Source: JACKJA01 sp050297015
GTDB lineage: Bacteria; Pseudomonadota; Alphaproteobacteria; Micavibrionales; Micavibrionaceae
Length of the DNA stretch: 64,000 bases
Direction: 5' to 3'
Assembly (NCBI GenBank): GCA_050297015.1
Contig: JBNKRZ010000024.1
Coordinates: 1-64,000, forward strand
The notes below the pieces were generated by a model that saw only the letters and a program-made list of their open reading frames with translations, had not been told where the DNA came from and ran no database searches. The position numbers and the translations under genes were made by a program. Of the stretch, positions 25,938 through 33,496 are shown in pieces. The first letter of the stretch is position 1, and each line of letters starts with the position of its first letter.

Positions 25938-26558
25938 TCAGAACTCGTCAATCACCTGATGCGCGCCGTCGATCATAAACTGCACGGCCATCGCCGCCAT
26001 TAGCACACCCATGATCCGGGCCAAAAGGCTGCTGCCCGACGGGCCGAACAGGCGCACCAAGCGATCCGCGCCCAACATCGAAAACAGAGCAATCAATTCA
26101 ACAACGACAATCGCCGCGATTACAATAAGCTTCCCTGTCCAATCATGCACCGCCGTCATATGAAGAATCGAAGCCGTCATAGCACCCGGTCCGGCTAACA
26201 AGGGAATCGAAAGCGGAAAAATCGCCGCATCCGTCCGGTCGCTATAAGCGGACTTTTCCTCCGACTCCAGTTGGTCAGGATCGTGAAATCCCATCAGCAT
26301 GCGGAAGGCGGTCACGAACAACAGCAATCCCCCGGCGATGCGGAACGCGCCGATTGAAATCCCCAGATGATGAAGCAGTGCGTCGCCAATCAGGCCAAAA
26401 GCGATAAGGATAACCCCGGCAATCAGGGAGGCCCTAAACGCGGTTTTACGCGCGACCTCGGCCGGCTGCCCGCCCATCAGAGCTGAAAAAACCGCCGCCG
26501 ATCCGAGCGGATCGACAATCACAAAAAGCGTTACGAGAGCGGGTAAAAAAATCTCCAT
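25938..26558 (-). CDS. MarC-family membrane protein
   Basis: Inner-membrane protein of 206 residues with six hydrophobic segments of the MarC/UPF0056 type (VTLFVIVDPLGSAAVFSALM at the start, FPLSIPLLAGPGAMTASI in the middle). Function unknown; an early link to multiple antibiotic resistance was not upheld. Its stop lies 3 bp from the stop of the DUF1674 gene, so the two converge tightly. Confidence 0.88.
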   Translation of the reverse strand: MEIFLPALVTLFVIVDPLGSAAVFSALMGGQPAEVARKTAFRASLIAGVILIAFGLIGDALLHHLGISIGAFRIAGGLLLFVTAFRMLMGFHDPDQLESEEKSAYSDRTDAAIFPLSIPLLAGPGAMTASILHMTAVHDWTGKLIVIAAIVVVELIALFSMLGADRLVRLFGPSGSSLLARIMGVLMAAMAVQFMIDGAHQVIDEF

Positions 26559-26695
26559 AAGGCAAGGATACGCAGGGAATAGTACCGCTGTCCATGCCCG
26601 TTCTTTCCCGGCAAATAGTTTTGCACTGCGAAATTTTTCTTGCCTTCATGCCGCGTTCCATGTTTTCTTTAAAGTTCGAAACGTATAGTCGTTTA

Positions 26696-26787
26696 AGATA
26701 GTTTTCGGACGAGACGCAAGCGACGTGGTGTAGAAAACCTACGCAAGGAGCGAAGCAACACTGTCCGAAACTAAAATTAAACGGCTA
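26696..26787. repeat. Long palindromic intergenic element, family P, copy 3
   Basis: About 92 bp: TAGTCGTTTAAGATAG and TTTTCGGAC on the left, GTCCGAAAC and TTAAACGGCTA on the right, with GCAAGCGACGTGGTGTAG and AGCGAAGCAAC inside. It lies upstream of marC and just before a possible mini-ORF. Confidence 0.72.
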
Positions 26788-26805
26788 GAAAAGGAAGTAA
26801 CTGTG

Positions 26806-26940
26806 ATGACCTGCCTTTGGGCGCATATGTGTGAACTAAACCTCTCCGGGAACAATCGTTCCGGCGGTGCGTTTACGCGTGTGCAGATTAAAGCCAACGG
26901 CACGTATAAACCAACCGGCATCACAGGGCTGACTTCTTAA
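26806..26940 (+). CDS. Possible 44-residue protein
   Basis: ATG preceded by AAGGAAG at 26791-26797. The product (MTCLWAHMCELNLSGNNRSG and on to GITGLTS) has no recognisable domain or membrane segment and the codon use is unremarkable. It begins 19 bp after a palindromic element and is followed by a hairpin at 26955-26984. Kept as a low-confidence candidate because of its ribosome binding site. Confidence 0.25.
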   Translation: MTCLWAHMCELNLSGNNRSGGAFTRVQIKANGTYKPTGITGLTS

Positions 26941-26944
26941 AACG

Positions 26945-26984
26945 TTTTAAAAAACTGTCAGCCAACCACCCGAAAGGCTGACAG
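26945..26984 (-). terminator. Rho-independent terminator on the minus strand
   Basis: Perfect 9-bp stem CTGTCAGCC / GGCTGACAG (26955-26963 with 26976-26984, 12-nt loop). Read on the minus strand the stem is followed by TTTTTTAAAACG. No minus-strand gene lies upstream of it, so it may end an antisense or small RNA; on the plus strand it has no T-run. Confidence 0.6.
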
Positions 26985-27117
26985 ACCAAACTCTCCATAA
27001 AATACCAAGAGTCCCCTGTCCGCCTTTCAGAAAATCTGGCGGGCCGATTCACGCGACCAAAAAACAAGTTTTTTGTCACGATCGGGCCGCAAAAAGAAAA
27101 GAGAAAGGAGGAAAACA

Positions 27118-27222
27118 ATGGAAAATTTCGATTATTTCGAGCCGTTACCAGCCCCATCATCCAGCCCGTTAGAGCCGGAAGAAATCGAATTGCTGGCCCT
27201 GATCGGCGCACTGGAGCAGTAA
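27118..27222 (+). CDS. 34-residue acidic small protein
   Basis: A short ORF with an ideal AAAGGAGG at 27104-27111, six bases before the ATG. The product is acidic with a proline-rich middle and a hydrophobic end (EIELLALIGALEQ). No known family recognised. It is followed within 25 bp by a palindromic repeat and then the GNAT genes. The strong ribosome binding site is the main reason to call it. Confidence 0.5.
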   Translation: MENFDYFEPLPAPSSSPLEPEEIELLALIGALEQ

Positions 27223-27245
27223 AGGCGATTAACCGTGCTCTTCTT

Positions 27246-27314
27246 GTCATCCTGAGCGTTAGCGAAGGATCTAAAAGAAAGCGGCACAGATTCTTCGCTA
27301 ACGCTCAGAATGAC
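27246..27314. repeat. GTCATCC-family perfect hairpin
   Basis: GTCATCCTGAGCGTTAGCGA plus AGGATCT faces AGATTCTTCGCTAACGC plus TCAGAATGAC, a 69-bp palindrome between the 34-residue gene and the first GNAT gene. Confidence 0.75.
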
Positions 27315-27338
27315 GACTTGCATAAATGGAGAAAAGCA

Positions 27339-27899
27339 ATGGAACGACGACGATGTCATATAACCGTACGGGCGCTGGAAGAAACGGACTGGGAAATGTT
27401 CCGCGCTGTACGCCTGCGCGCGCTGCGGACGGATGCGGGCGTTTTCTCCAGCACTTACGACGAAGAAAAAAGACATAATGAAGAACAGTGGAAATCGTGG
27501 CTTAGCAATGAGGGCAAACGCGTATTTGGCTTATTCGATGATGAGCACCTGATCGGCATTACTGGCGTATTCACGTGGAAAGGCGATGAAAGCGGCCGCA
27601 CGGGCATCATGGCTGCCAGCTACATCGAAAAAGATTACCGCGGACAGGGATTGTCACGCCTTCTTTACGAAGCAAGGCTGGCTTTTGCAAAAGATTATAA
27701 GCAGTGGGACAAACTGACCGTTTCCCACCGCAAAGACAACGAAGCCTCCCGCCGCGCCAACCAGGCCTTCGGATTTAAATATGCCGGAGCCAGCATGATA
27801 GCTTGGCCCGACGGCCAGAAAGAAGAACAGCTTTTTTATGAAATGGATTTAAACGAACTGAGAAAAGGAGAGCATTATGACCGCCGCCATCAACTTTGA
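27339..27899 (+). CDS. GNAT-family N-acetyltransferase
   Basis: 186 residues, one GNAT domain. The acetyl-CoA-binding motif A is YIEKDYRGQGLSRLLYEA (Q/RxxGxG/A form RGQGLS), followed by TVSHRKDNEASRRANQAFGF, the motif B region. Acceptor unknown. The ATG at 27339 (MERRRC) is preceded by GGAG with 7-bp spacing; an in-frame TTG at 27318 lies at the edge of the repeat. Its last codons overlap the start of the next GNAT gene by 23 bp. Confidence 0.88.
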   Translation: MERRRCHITVRALEETDWEMFRAVRLRALRTDAGVFSSTYDEEKRHNEEQWKSWLSNEGKRVFGLFDDEHLIGITGVFTWKGDESGRTGIMAASYIEKDYRGQGLSRLLYEARLAFAKDYKQWDKLTVSHRKDNEASRRANQAFGFKYAGASMIAWPDGQKEEQLFYEMDLNELRKGEHYDRRHQL

Positions 27900-28503
27900 A
27901 AACCCGATCCTGATCGACTTGCCGTTGCCGATTGTCACGCCGCGGCTGCTGATCCGTCACATGTTGCCGGGTGACGGCGTAGCGGCAACGGAAGCCATCA
28001 CGGAAACGTTCGATCAGCTTCATGAAACAATGGCATGGGCGAAGAAAATCCCGACGGAAGAAGATTCCGAAATTCGGGCACGGGAATCTTATGTCGATTT
28101 TCTCCAGCGTAAAGATTTGCAAATGTTGGGCTTTGAACGGAATAGCGGGCGTCTTGTTATTTTCACGGGCCTGCACCGCATAGACTGGCAGGTCCGCACT
28201 TTCGAGATTGGCTATTGGGTACGCACCAGCGCACAAGGCCAAGGCTACGCGACGGAGGCCGCCAATGCCTTAACCCGCTATGCGTTCGAGGTATTGGAAG
28301 CCCGGCGCGTTGGCATTGGGCATGCCGAAGGCAATGCGGCCTCAAAAGCCGTCATCGAAAAACTGGCGTTCCCCTACACGTGCGAATTCAAAAGCGATGA
28401 GATCGTTGCAACGGGGGAAATTAAAGACACCCACTTCTATACCCGCACGGATATGGATGGCCTGCCGGACCTCGATGTCCGGTGGGGAGAGGAAGCAATT
28501 TGA
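27877..28503 (+). CDS. GNAT-family acetyltransferase, RimJ/RimL type
   Basis: 208 residues. TPRLLIRHMLPGDG at the N-terminus and IGYWVRTSAQGQGYATEA in the middle are the hallmarks of the RimJ/RimL subgroup; NAASKAVIEKLAF follows. Members acetylate N-termini of ribosomal proteins, aminoglycosides or small amines; the substrate cannot be told here. AAAAGGAG lies before the ATG. Coupled to the previous GNAT gene by overlap. Confidence 0.88.
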   Translation: MTAAINFENPILIDLPLPIVTPRLLIRHMLPGDGVAATEAITETFDQLHETMAWAKKIPTEEDSEIRARESYVDFLQRKDLQMLGFERNSGRLVIFTGLHRIDWQVRTFEIGYWVRTSAQGQGYATEAANALTRYAFEVLEARRVGIGHAEGNAASKAVIEKLAFPYTCEFKSDEIVATGEIKDTHFYTRTDMDGLPDLDVRWGEEAI

Positions 28504-28517
28504 GTATTTTTAGAACT

Positions 28518-28596
28518 GTCATCCTGAGCGCAAGCGAAGGATCCAAAAGAAACCAGCACAGATTCTTCCCCTCGCTTTCACGGGGCTCAGAATGAC
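28518..28596. repeat. GTCATCC-family hairpin
   Basis: GTCATCCTGAGCGCAAGCGA plus AGGATCC faces GATTCTTCCCCTCGCTTTC and GGGGCTCAGAATGAC, between the second GNAT and the MFS gene. Close relative of the element at 27246. Confidence 0.72.
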
Positions 28597-28615
28597 AAAA
28601 AGAAAAGAAGAGAAA

Positions 28616-29839
28616 ATGAACGCAACACAAACAATAAAAACCTACCGCGATTTGTTCACCGCCGCCCACCCGGTCCGGCGCAATGTGGTGCTGCTCAACC
28701 TGTTCGCAATCCTGCGGAACGCGGTGTTCGTGTTGCCGATTCTTGTGCCGTTTTACAACCATATCGGCCTGACGTTCCAGCAATTCCTGATCGGGGAAGC
28801 GGCGTTTGCCGCCGTTATGGTCCTGATGGAGGTCCCGTCAGGCTGGGTTGCCGATTTGTGGCAACGCAAACTGACCATTGCCGTGGGCGTGCTCATCGAC
28901 GCCTTAGCTTTATTTATGCTAATGATCGCCGATAGCTTTTGGATGACTGTAGCGGCACAGGCGACAATGGGCGTGGGCTTAAGTTTGAGCACCGGCACAG
29001 TGTCGGCGCTGTTATACGACTCGCTCGCCGCATACCGCCTGCAGGGCAAATTCCGCCAGTTAGAGGGATTCCGGCACGGCCTTGGCATGTACGCGGTCGG
29101 CGGCGCATCACTGGTTGGTGGTTTCCTGTACCAAATTGATCCGCATTTACCGTTCGTATTTGATATTGCCGGGTGCGCACTCGCCGCTGTTTGTGCCCTA
29201 TTGGTCGTCGAGCCGGCCCGAATCAAGGAAGAGGTCCATGGCAATGCCCTGCTCGACATGGCACAAACCCTGAAATACGCCTTTCACGGGCACAAGGAAG
29301 TCGCCTGTATTATCCTGTTCATGGCTGTACTGTTTGGCACGACACAGGCGGGCATGTGGACGCAGCAACCCTACTACATCGCCTTGGGGTTAAGCGAGGC
29401 ATGGTTTGGCGTGTTCACAGCGATTGGGTTCCTTTTAAGCGGGCTGGCGGGACAATACGGCCATGTTCTGGAACGCCGCGCACGGGACGGAAAAATCCTC
29501 CCGCTCATATGGCTGGGGGTTACAATCTGTTATACGGCCAGCGGCTTTGCGCTCGGCTATCATGCAATTGCGCTGCTCTTTTGCTCATCGATCAGCTACG
29601 GTTTGACCTTCCCGATCATACAGGACGCGATTAACCGCCGCGTGGCCAGCGCCCGGCGCGCCACGATTATCTCGGCGGCCAACCTGGCCGCACGGTTTGT
29701 ATTTATCCCGCTGAGTTTTGTCATCGGCGGAATCGCGGATACCTACGGCATCACAAACGCCCTGCTGGTTTTGAGCGTTTTTCTACTAACGGGCGGCAGC
29801 TTCGGCATTGCCTGCCTGAAAAAGCATGGATTGTGTTAA
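28616..29839 (+). CDS. MFS transporter
   Basis: 407-residue major facilitator with about 12 transmembrane segments. VLMEVPSGWVADLWQRKLTI is the loop 2-3 motif A (GxxxDxxxRR type, here GWVADLWQRK). SLSTGTVSALLYDS in helix 5 is usual for the bacterial drug/efflux-like group. Substrate unknown. The ATG at 28616 is preferred over one at 28592 because the latter lies inside the repeat. It follows two GNAT genes; a resistance or detoxification locus is possible but not shown. Confidence 0.85.
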   Translation: MNATQTIKTYRDLFTAAHPVRRNVVLLNLFAILRNAVFVLPILVPFYNHIGLTFQQFLIGEAAFAAVMVLMEVPSGWVADLWQRKLTIAVGVLIDALALFMLMIADSFWMTVAAQATMGVGLSLSTGTVSALLYDSLAAYRLQGKFRQLEGFRHGLGMYAVGGASLVGGFLYQIDPHLPFVFDIAGCALAAVCALLVVEPARIKEEVHGNALLDMAQTLKYAFHGHKEVACIILFMAVLFGTTQAGMWTQQPYYIALGLSEAWFGVFTAIGFLLSGLAGQYGHVLERRARDGKILPLIWLGVTICYTASGFALGYHAIALLFCSSISYGLTFPIIQDAINRRVASARRATIISAANLAARFVFIPLSFVIGGIADTYGITNALLVLSVFLLTGGSFGIACLKKHGLC

Positions 29840-29875
29840 AGAATTATCTGCAAAGCCGATAAACACTACAAAATT

Positions 29876-29912
29876 ACGTGATACGTGCTACGTGGTACGA
29901 ATCACGTATAAT
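29876..29912. repeat. REP-like palindrome, copy 4
   Basis: ACGTGATACGTGCTACGTGG followed by TACGAATCACGTATAAT, a variant copy 36 bp after the MFS gene. Confidence 0.65.
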
Positions 29913-30008
29913 CGCAAATGCCGCTAGGGGCGCAGCATAGCCAAGCGGCAAAAACGGGCAAAAACAGTGAAAAAATAAATAAAAACAACCAGATAAACGC
30001 CATAATAT

Positions 30009-31406
30009 CTATATTTCACCTTTATGCTCTTTTTGTTTCCGGTAAAATGTAGATTTGGCGATCCCTAGAGCTTGTGCGGCCTTTGTCGTATTCCCCCCAT
30101 AGTACCCCAGAGCGAAATCCATAATTTCCCGCTCAAAATGTTCTATGGTTTTGAGCCGCCCCGCTTCATCGAGAAAACAGGTATGAAAATTGCCGTCACA
30201 TTTCTTTTCTGCGCTCCCGCCCGTTTGATCGAGAAGAAAGCTAAAATCCTCTTTCTTCAGAACATGGCCATCGCTCAAGACCATCGCGCGATAAATAATA
30301 TTTTCCAACTCCCGCACATTACCGGGCCAATCATGTTGCTGAAGGAACGTTTGGGCCTCTTCGGACAAATTCATCAAAGGTTGATTTTCCGCTGCCGAAA
30401 ACCGCGCAATAAAATGATGGGCCAAATCTAAAATATCTTCCCGGCGCTCCCGCAAAGGCGGCAGAATTAAAGGTAAAACATTCAGCCGAAAATAAAGATC
30501 TTCGCGAAAACGGCCGCTTGTGACCTCCTCCGCCATATCGCGATTTGTTGCAGAAATTACGCGCACATCAACGGGAACACTATGCGCCGCGCCAACGGGC
30601 TCCACCTCTTTTTCCTGCAAGACACGCAACAACTTCACCTGCGCAGCCGCGGGCAATTCTCCGACTTCATCAAGAAAAATCGTGCCGCCGTGAGCCTCCC
30701 TAAATTTCCCGGTCATCTTGTTAATCGCACCGGTAAAGGCCCCTTTCTCGTGACCAAATAAAATGCTTTCAACCAACTGTTCGGGAATCGCGCCACAGTT
30801 CACAGCAACAAAAGGCGCGCCCGAACGAACGCTTGCGCCATGGATCGCGCGCGCAAACAGCTCCTTCCCCACGCCCGTTTCCCCCGTAATCAAAACAGGA
30901 ATATCCGAAGCCGCCGCTTTTCGTCCAATGACAGACACAGCGGCTAGCCCCCTTTCATGCCCCACCAGATCATTAAAAGTCAAAACACCTTTCTTCTCCC
31001 GCTTGAGGCGCGAGACTTCCTTGGTCAACGTACTGATCTTTAAGGCATTGTTGACGGACACCATCATACGCTTGCTTTCCACCGGCTTGCTCAAAAAGTC
31101 AGTCGCCCCCAGTTTCATAGCTTTTACGGCATCTTTAACATCCGCGCTGGCCGTCAAAACAATGACAGGAATGGCCGTATAATCACGCGCGATATGTTTT
31201 AAAGCCTCCATACCGTCCATAACCGGCATAGATAAATCCAAAACAATCAAAGCAATAGAATCATCTTTATCAGCCTCTAACGCCGTCAATGCATCGCGTC
31301 CGTTTTCAACTTCAATCACACTATATTTGAGCTGTTGCTCCAAAAGTGCGGAAAGCATGGAGCGCTGTAATTTATCATCTTCGGCAAGGAGGACTGATCG
31401 GGACAT
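30009..31406 (-). CDS. Sigma-54-dependent NtrC-type response regulator
   Basis: 465 residues in the classic order: REC (1-120, phospho-acceptor in LIVLDLSMPVMDG), AAA+ sigma-54 activator domain (about 140-375; Walker A GETGVGKE, GAFTGA loop in GHEKGAFTGAI, Walker B IFLDEVGEL, R-finger region FREDLYFRLNVLPL) and a Fis-type HTH at the C-terminus (NTTKAAQALGIAKSTFYRKQ). All parts needed to drive sigma-54 polymerase are present. The ATG at 31406 gives the normal REC start; longer frames add a non-homologous leader. It is divergent from a sigma-54 promoter 190 bp away, which it very likely controls. Confidence 0.94.
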   Translation of the reverse strand: MSRSVLLAEDDKLQRSMLSALLEQQLKYSVIEVENGRDALTALEADKDDSIALIVLDLSMPVMDGMEALKHIARDYTAIPVIVLTASADVKDAVKAMKLGATDFLSKPVESKRMMVSVNNALKISTLTKEVSRLKREKKGVLTFNDLVGHERGLAAVSVIGRKAAASDIPVLITGETGVGKELFARAIHGASVRSGAPFVAVNCGAIPEQLVESILFGHEKGAFTGAINKMTGKFREAHGGTIFLDEVGELPAAAQVKLLRVLQEKEVEPVGAAHSVPVDVRVISATNRDMAEEVTSGRFREDLYFRLNVLPLILPPLRERREDILDLAHHFIARFSAAENQPLMNLSEEAQTFLQQHDWPGNVRELENIIYRAMVLSDGHVLKKEDFSFLLDQTGGSAEKKCDGNFHTCFLDEAGRLKTIEHFEREIMDFALGYYGGNTTKAAQALGIAKSTFYRKQKEHKGEI

Positions 31407-31517
31407 AAAAAATACTTTCGTTTGAGAGAGAAGTCTTCGACAACGCCCGATTGTACCCCCAAAAGCAAAACGTTCCAAGAAAATAGTCTCATAATAAAAC
31501 GCTCATGAGCCATAACC

Positions 31518-31589
31518 GTTTCATTTTAAGACTATCCATACAGGGGGAGGGGCAACAAAACAAGGTAACCAATTGATTTTAAATGAAAC
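31518..31589. promoter_or_regulatory. Inverted half-sites, candidate activator-binding region
   Basis: GTTTCATTTTAA at 31518-31529 and TTTTAAATGAAAC at 31577-31589 are near-reverse complements. They lie about 35-105 bp upstream of the predicted sigma-54 start site, where NtrC-type proteins bind. The link to the divergent regulator is inferred. Confidence 0.45.
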
Positions 31590-31596
31590 ACGTTAT

Positions 31597-31614
31597 TTGG
31601 CATAACTATTGCTA
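31597..31614 (+). promoter_or_regulatory. Sigma-54 promoter
   Basis: TTGGCATAACTATTGCTA matches the TTGGCA-N5-TTGCT consensus. The invariant GG (31599-31600) and GC (31611-31612) are separated by exactly 10 bp. Transcription would start near 31624, 20 bp before the ATG of the first receiver protein. Confidence 0.85.
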
Positions 31615-31643
31615 CTCATTCCATCAAGAAAGGCAGGGACAAG

Positions 31644-32543
31644 ATGGAAACGATAAGAGAAAACGCCGAAGAGGCTTTTGCAGAGAGAATAAGAGAACTT
31701 AACGCTTATGGCACTTATTCCCGTTGCCTCCATTTGAGATTTTCCGAACTGGCGTGGGATGCCGATGAATGGTTCCCCGACGTACGGGAGGAAATAAAAT
31801 CGGTTTTAACCGCCGATAAAATTGAGTTTTTCCTGTGCCATGACGGCGATGTTTTCGTGCTGGCACGGTCGATTGACAGAAAGGTTTTAAACAAGCTTCT
31901 CACCCACTTGTCCCCACTACTGACACCAACCCCTATTGAGGGGTTGGTGTCCCTTTTTGAAACATCGTTCAGTATGGACAAGCTGCTCGATATCGCAGAG
32001 GAAAAGATGGTGCAGAAACAAGCACGGAAAAAAGAGAACCTTGATATGAACACACAGAAAAAGAAAATGCGGTTTTTAAACCTCAACAACCCCACAGCCG
32101 CAAAACAGACGATTTCAATGCGGCGCGCCAAACATACAAATCTGGAAGTCTTGATCGTCGACGACGATCCCTTTGTCCGCAAGCTGGTCTGTGCAGCATT
32201 AGAAGGAGACGGCTTCAATGTATCAACGGCAGAAAATGCTACGGAGGCCCTCCATTCATTCATTCGAAAAGCACCGCATATCACATTTTTAGATATCGGT
32301 TTGCCGGATGCCGACGGTCATGACGTTTTAAACAAGCTGTTTGAGGCGGACCCGGAGGCCTATGTCATTATGCTCAGCGGCTACGGCAACCGGGAAAACG
32401 TTATCAAATCAATTAAAAAAGGGGCCAGAGGCTTCGTCGGCAAACCCTTTAGCAAACAAAAGCTTATGCAGTATGTCCAAAAATGTCCGGCCGCACTGAA
32501 ATATATAAATGCCACCCCAAAGGAGAATATATATGCACAATAA
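31644..32543 (+). CDS. Unknown N-terminal domain fused to receiver domain, paralogue 1
   Basis: 299 residues. Residues 1-130 form an unrecognised alpha/beta domain (strand LHLRFSEL, helix, strand pair with HDGDVFVLAR, helix). A basic linker (130-165) joins it to a complete REC domain (about 168-290) with acidic pocket VDDDP, phospho-acceptor Asp217 in FLDIGLPDADG, and Lys in GKPF. The output is therefore N-terminal, opposite to most regulators. AAGAAAGGCAGGGA precedes the ATG, and a sigma-54 promoter lies directly upstream. The next gene has the same architecture and starts inside this one. No DNA-binding domain is seen. Confidence 0.8.
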   Translation: METIRENAEEAFAERIRELNAYGTYSRCLHLRFSELAWDADEWFPDVREEIKSVLTADKIEFFLCHDGDVFVLARSIDRKVLNKLLTHLSPLLTPTPIEGLVSLFETSFSMDKLLDIAEEKMVQKQARKKENLDMNTQKKKMRFLNLNNPTAAKQTISMRRAKHTNLEVLIVDDDPFVRKLVCAALEGDGFNVSTAENATEALHSFIRKAPHITFLDIGLPDADGHDVLNKLFEADPEAYVIMLSGYGNRENVIKSIKKGARGFVGKPFSKQKLMQYVQKCPAALKYINATPKENIYAQ

Positions 32544-33408
32544 TATAAACATAGAAAGCTCAGAGCAAAAGCTTGCCCAGCTTGCCAGTTCCGTTAGCAA
32601 AGATCCGGAAAGTTGGGAGGGGTGGCTATGCCTACGCGTCAGGGGGTTATATGCCGACCCTCAACAAACCACGATACATCAGGAAGATTCCCTATCGGTT
32701 TTAGAAACCGTTTTAGAAAAAACAGAAAATATCATTTACTGTTACCACAACAGCATTTATGCCGTTTGCAAAAAAATAGATGCGTCTCTTCTGGAAGAAA
32801 CAGGACGCCATATTTGCGGGCACAATACAGAAGACGAACATTATAATTATAATTGCGATTACAAAATCTATAATTTAACGCAAGATGCCACAGCATTCAT
32901 CGAAGACGTGCGCAGCAAAGGCAATCTATTCAACCTGTTCCCTCAGACTTCAGGTACAGAAGAAAATAAAGGCACGACAGATTCTTCACACACACCCCCG
33001 CTTTTCCAAATGGAAAGGACGCAAAACAGTTTTTCTCCTGAAGCTTTCTCTAAAAAAACAAAGGTGCTTCTTGTCGATGATGATCCGATTATACGCTGGA
33101 TGGTGCGCACATCACTCAAAGATGAATGTGAACTGGTAACCGCACCGAACGCCCACAAAGCTTATGGCGTCTTTTCCGCCTTTACCCCCGATGTGGTCTT
33201 ACTGGATATTAATTTGCCCGACAAAAACGGCTATGCTGTTTTGGAATGGATCAAAAACAACGATCCCGGTGCCTGCGTTATCATGTTGAGTAGTCACGAT
33301 CATGTGAAAAACATTATAAACGCCTTGCAGGAAGGGGCCAGCGGTTTCATCGGCAAGCCCTTCCTAAAAGATAAGCTCGTAAATTATATTCGCAAACAGG
33401 CCATTTAG
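32533..33408 (+). CDS. Unknown N-terminal domain fused to receiver domain, paralogue 2
   Basis: 291 residues with the same layout as the preceding gene: an N-terminal alpha/beta domain (about 1-125; strand LCLRVRGLY, NSIYAVCKKID in place of GDVFVLARSID), a Ser/Thr-rich linker, and a REC domain (about 172-288) with VDDDP, phospho-acceptor Asp225 in LLDINLPDKNG and GKPF. The two RECs are clearly related; the N-terminal halves share only the pattern, so they have diverged much more. Its ATG overlaps the previous gene by 11 bp, with AAAGGAG at 32519-32525. Probably a tandem duplication with split roles. Confidence 0.78.
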   Translation: MHNNINIESSEQKLAQLASSVSKDPESWEGWLCLRVRGLYADPQQTTIHQEDSLSVLETVLEKTENIIYCYHNSIYAVCKKIDASLLEETGRHICGHNTEDEHYNYNCDYKIYNLTQDATAFIEDVRSKGNLFNLFPQTSGTEENKGTTDSSHTPPLFQMERTQNSFSPEAFSKKTKVLLVDDDPIIRWMVRTSLKDECELVTAPNAHKAYGVFSAFTPDVVLLDINLPDKNGYAVLEWIKNNDPGACVIMLSSHDHVKNIINALQEGASGFIGKPFLKDKLVNYIRKQAI

Positions 33409-33496
33409 CGCGTCAAAATGCCATTGTACACCAAGAAAGAGAGGAGTGTATTTCTCACGTAATTAACGATAAGATATTAAGTCAAGGAAGGCCACT

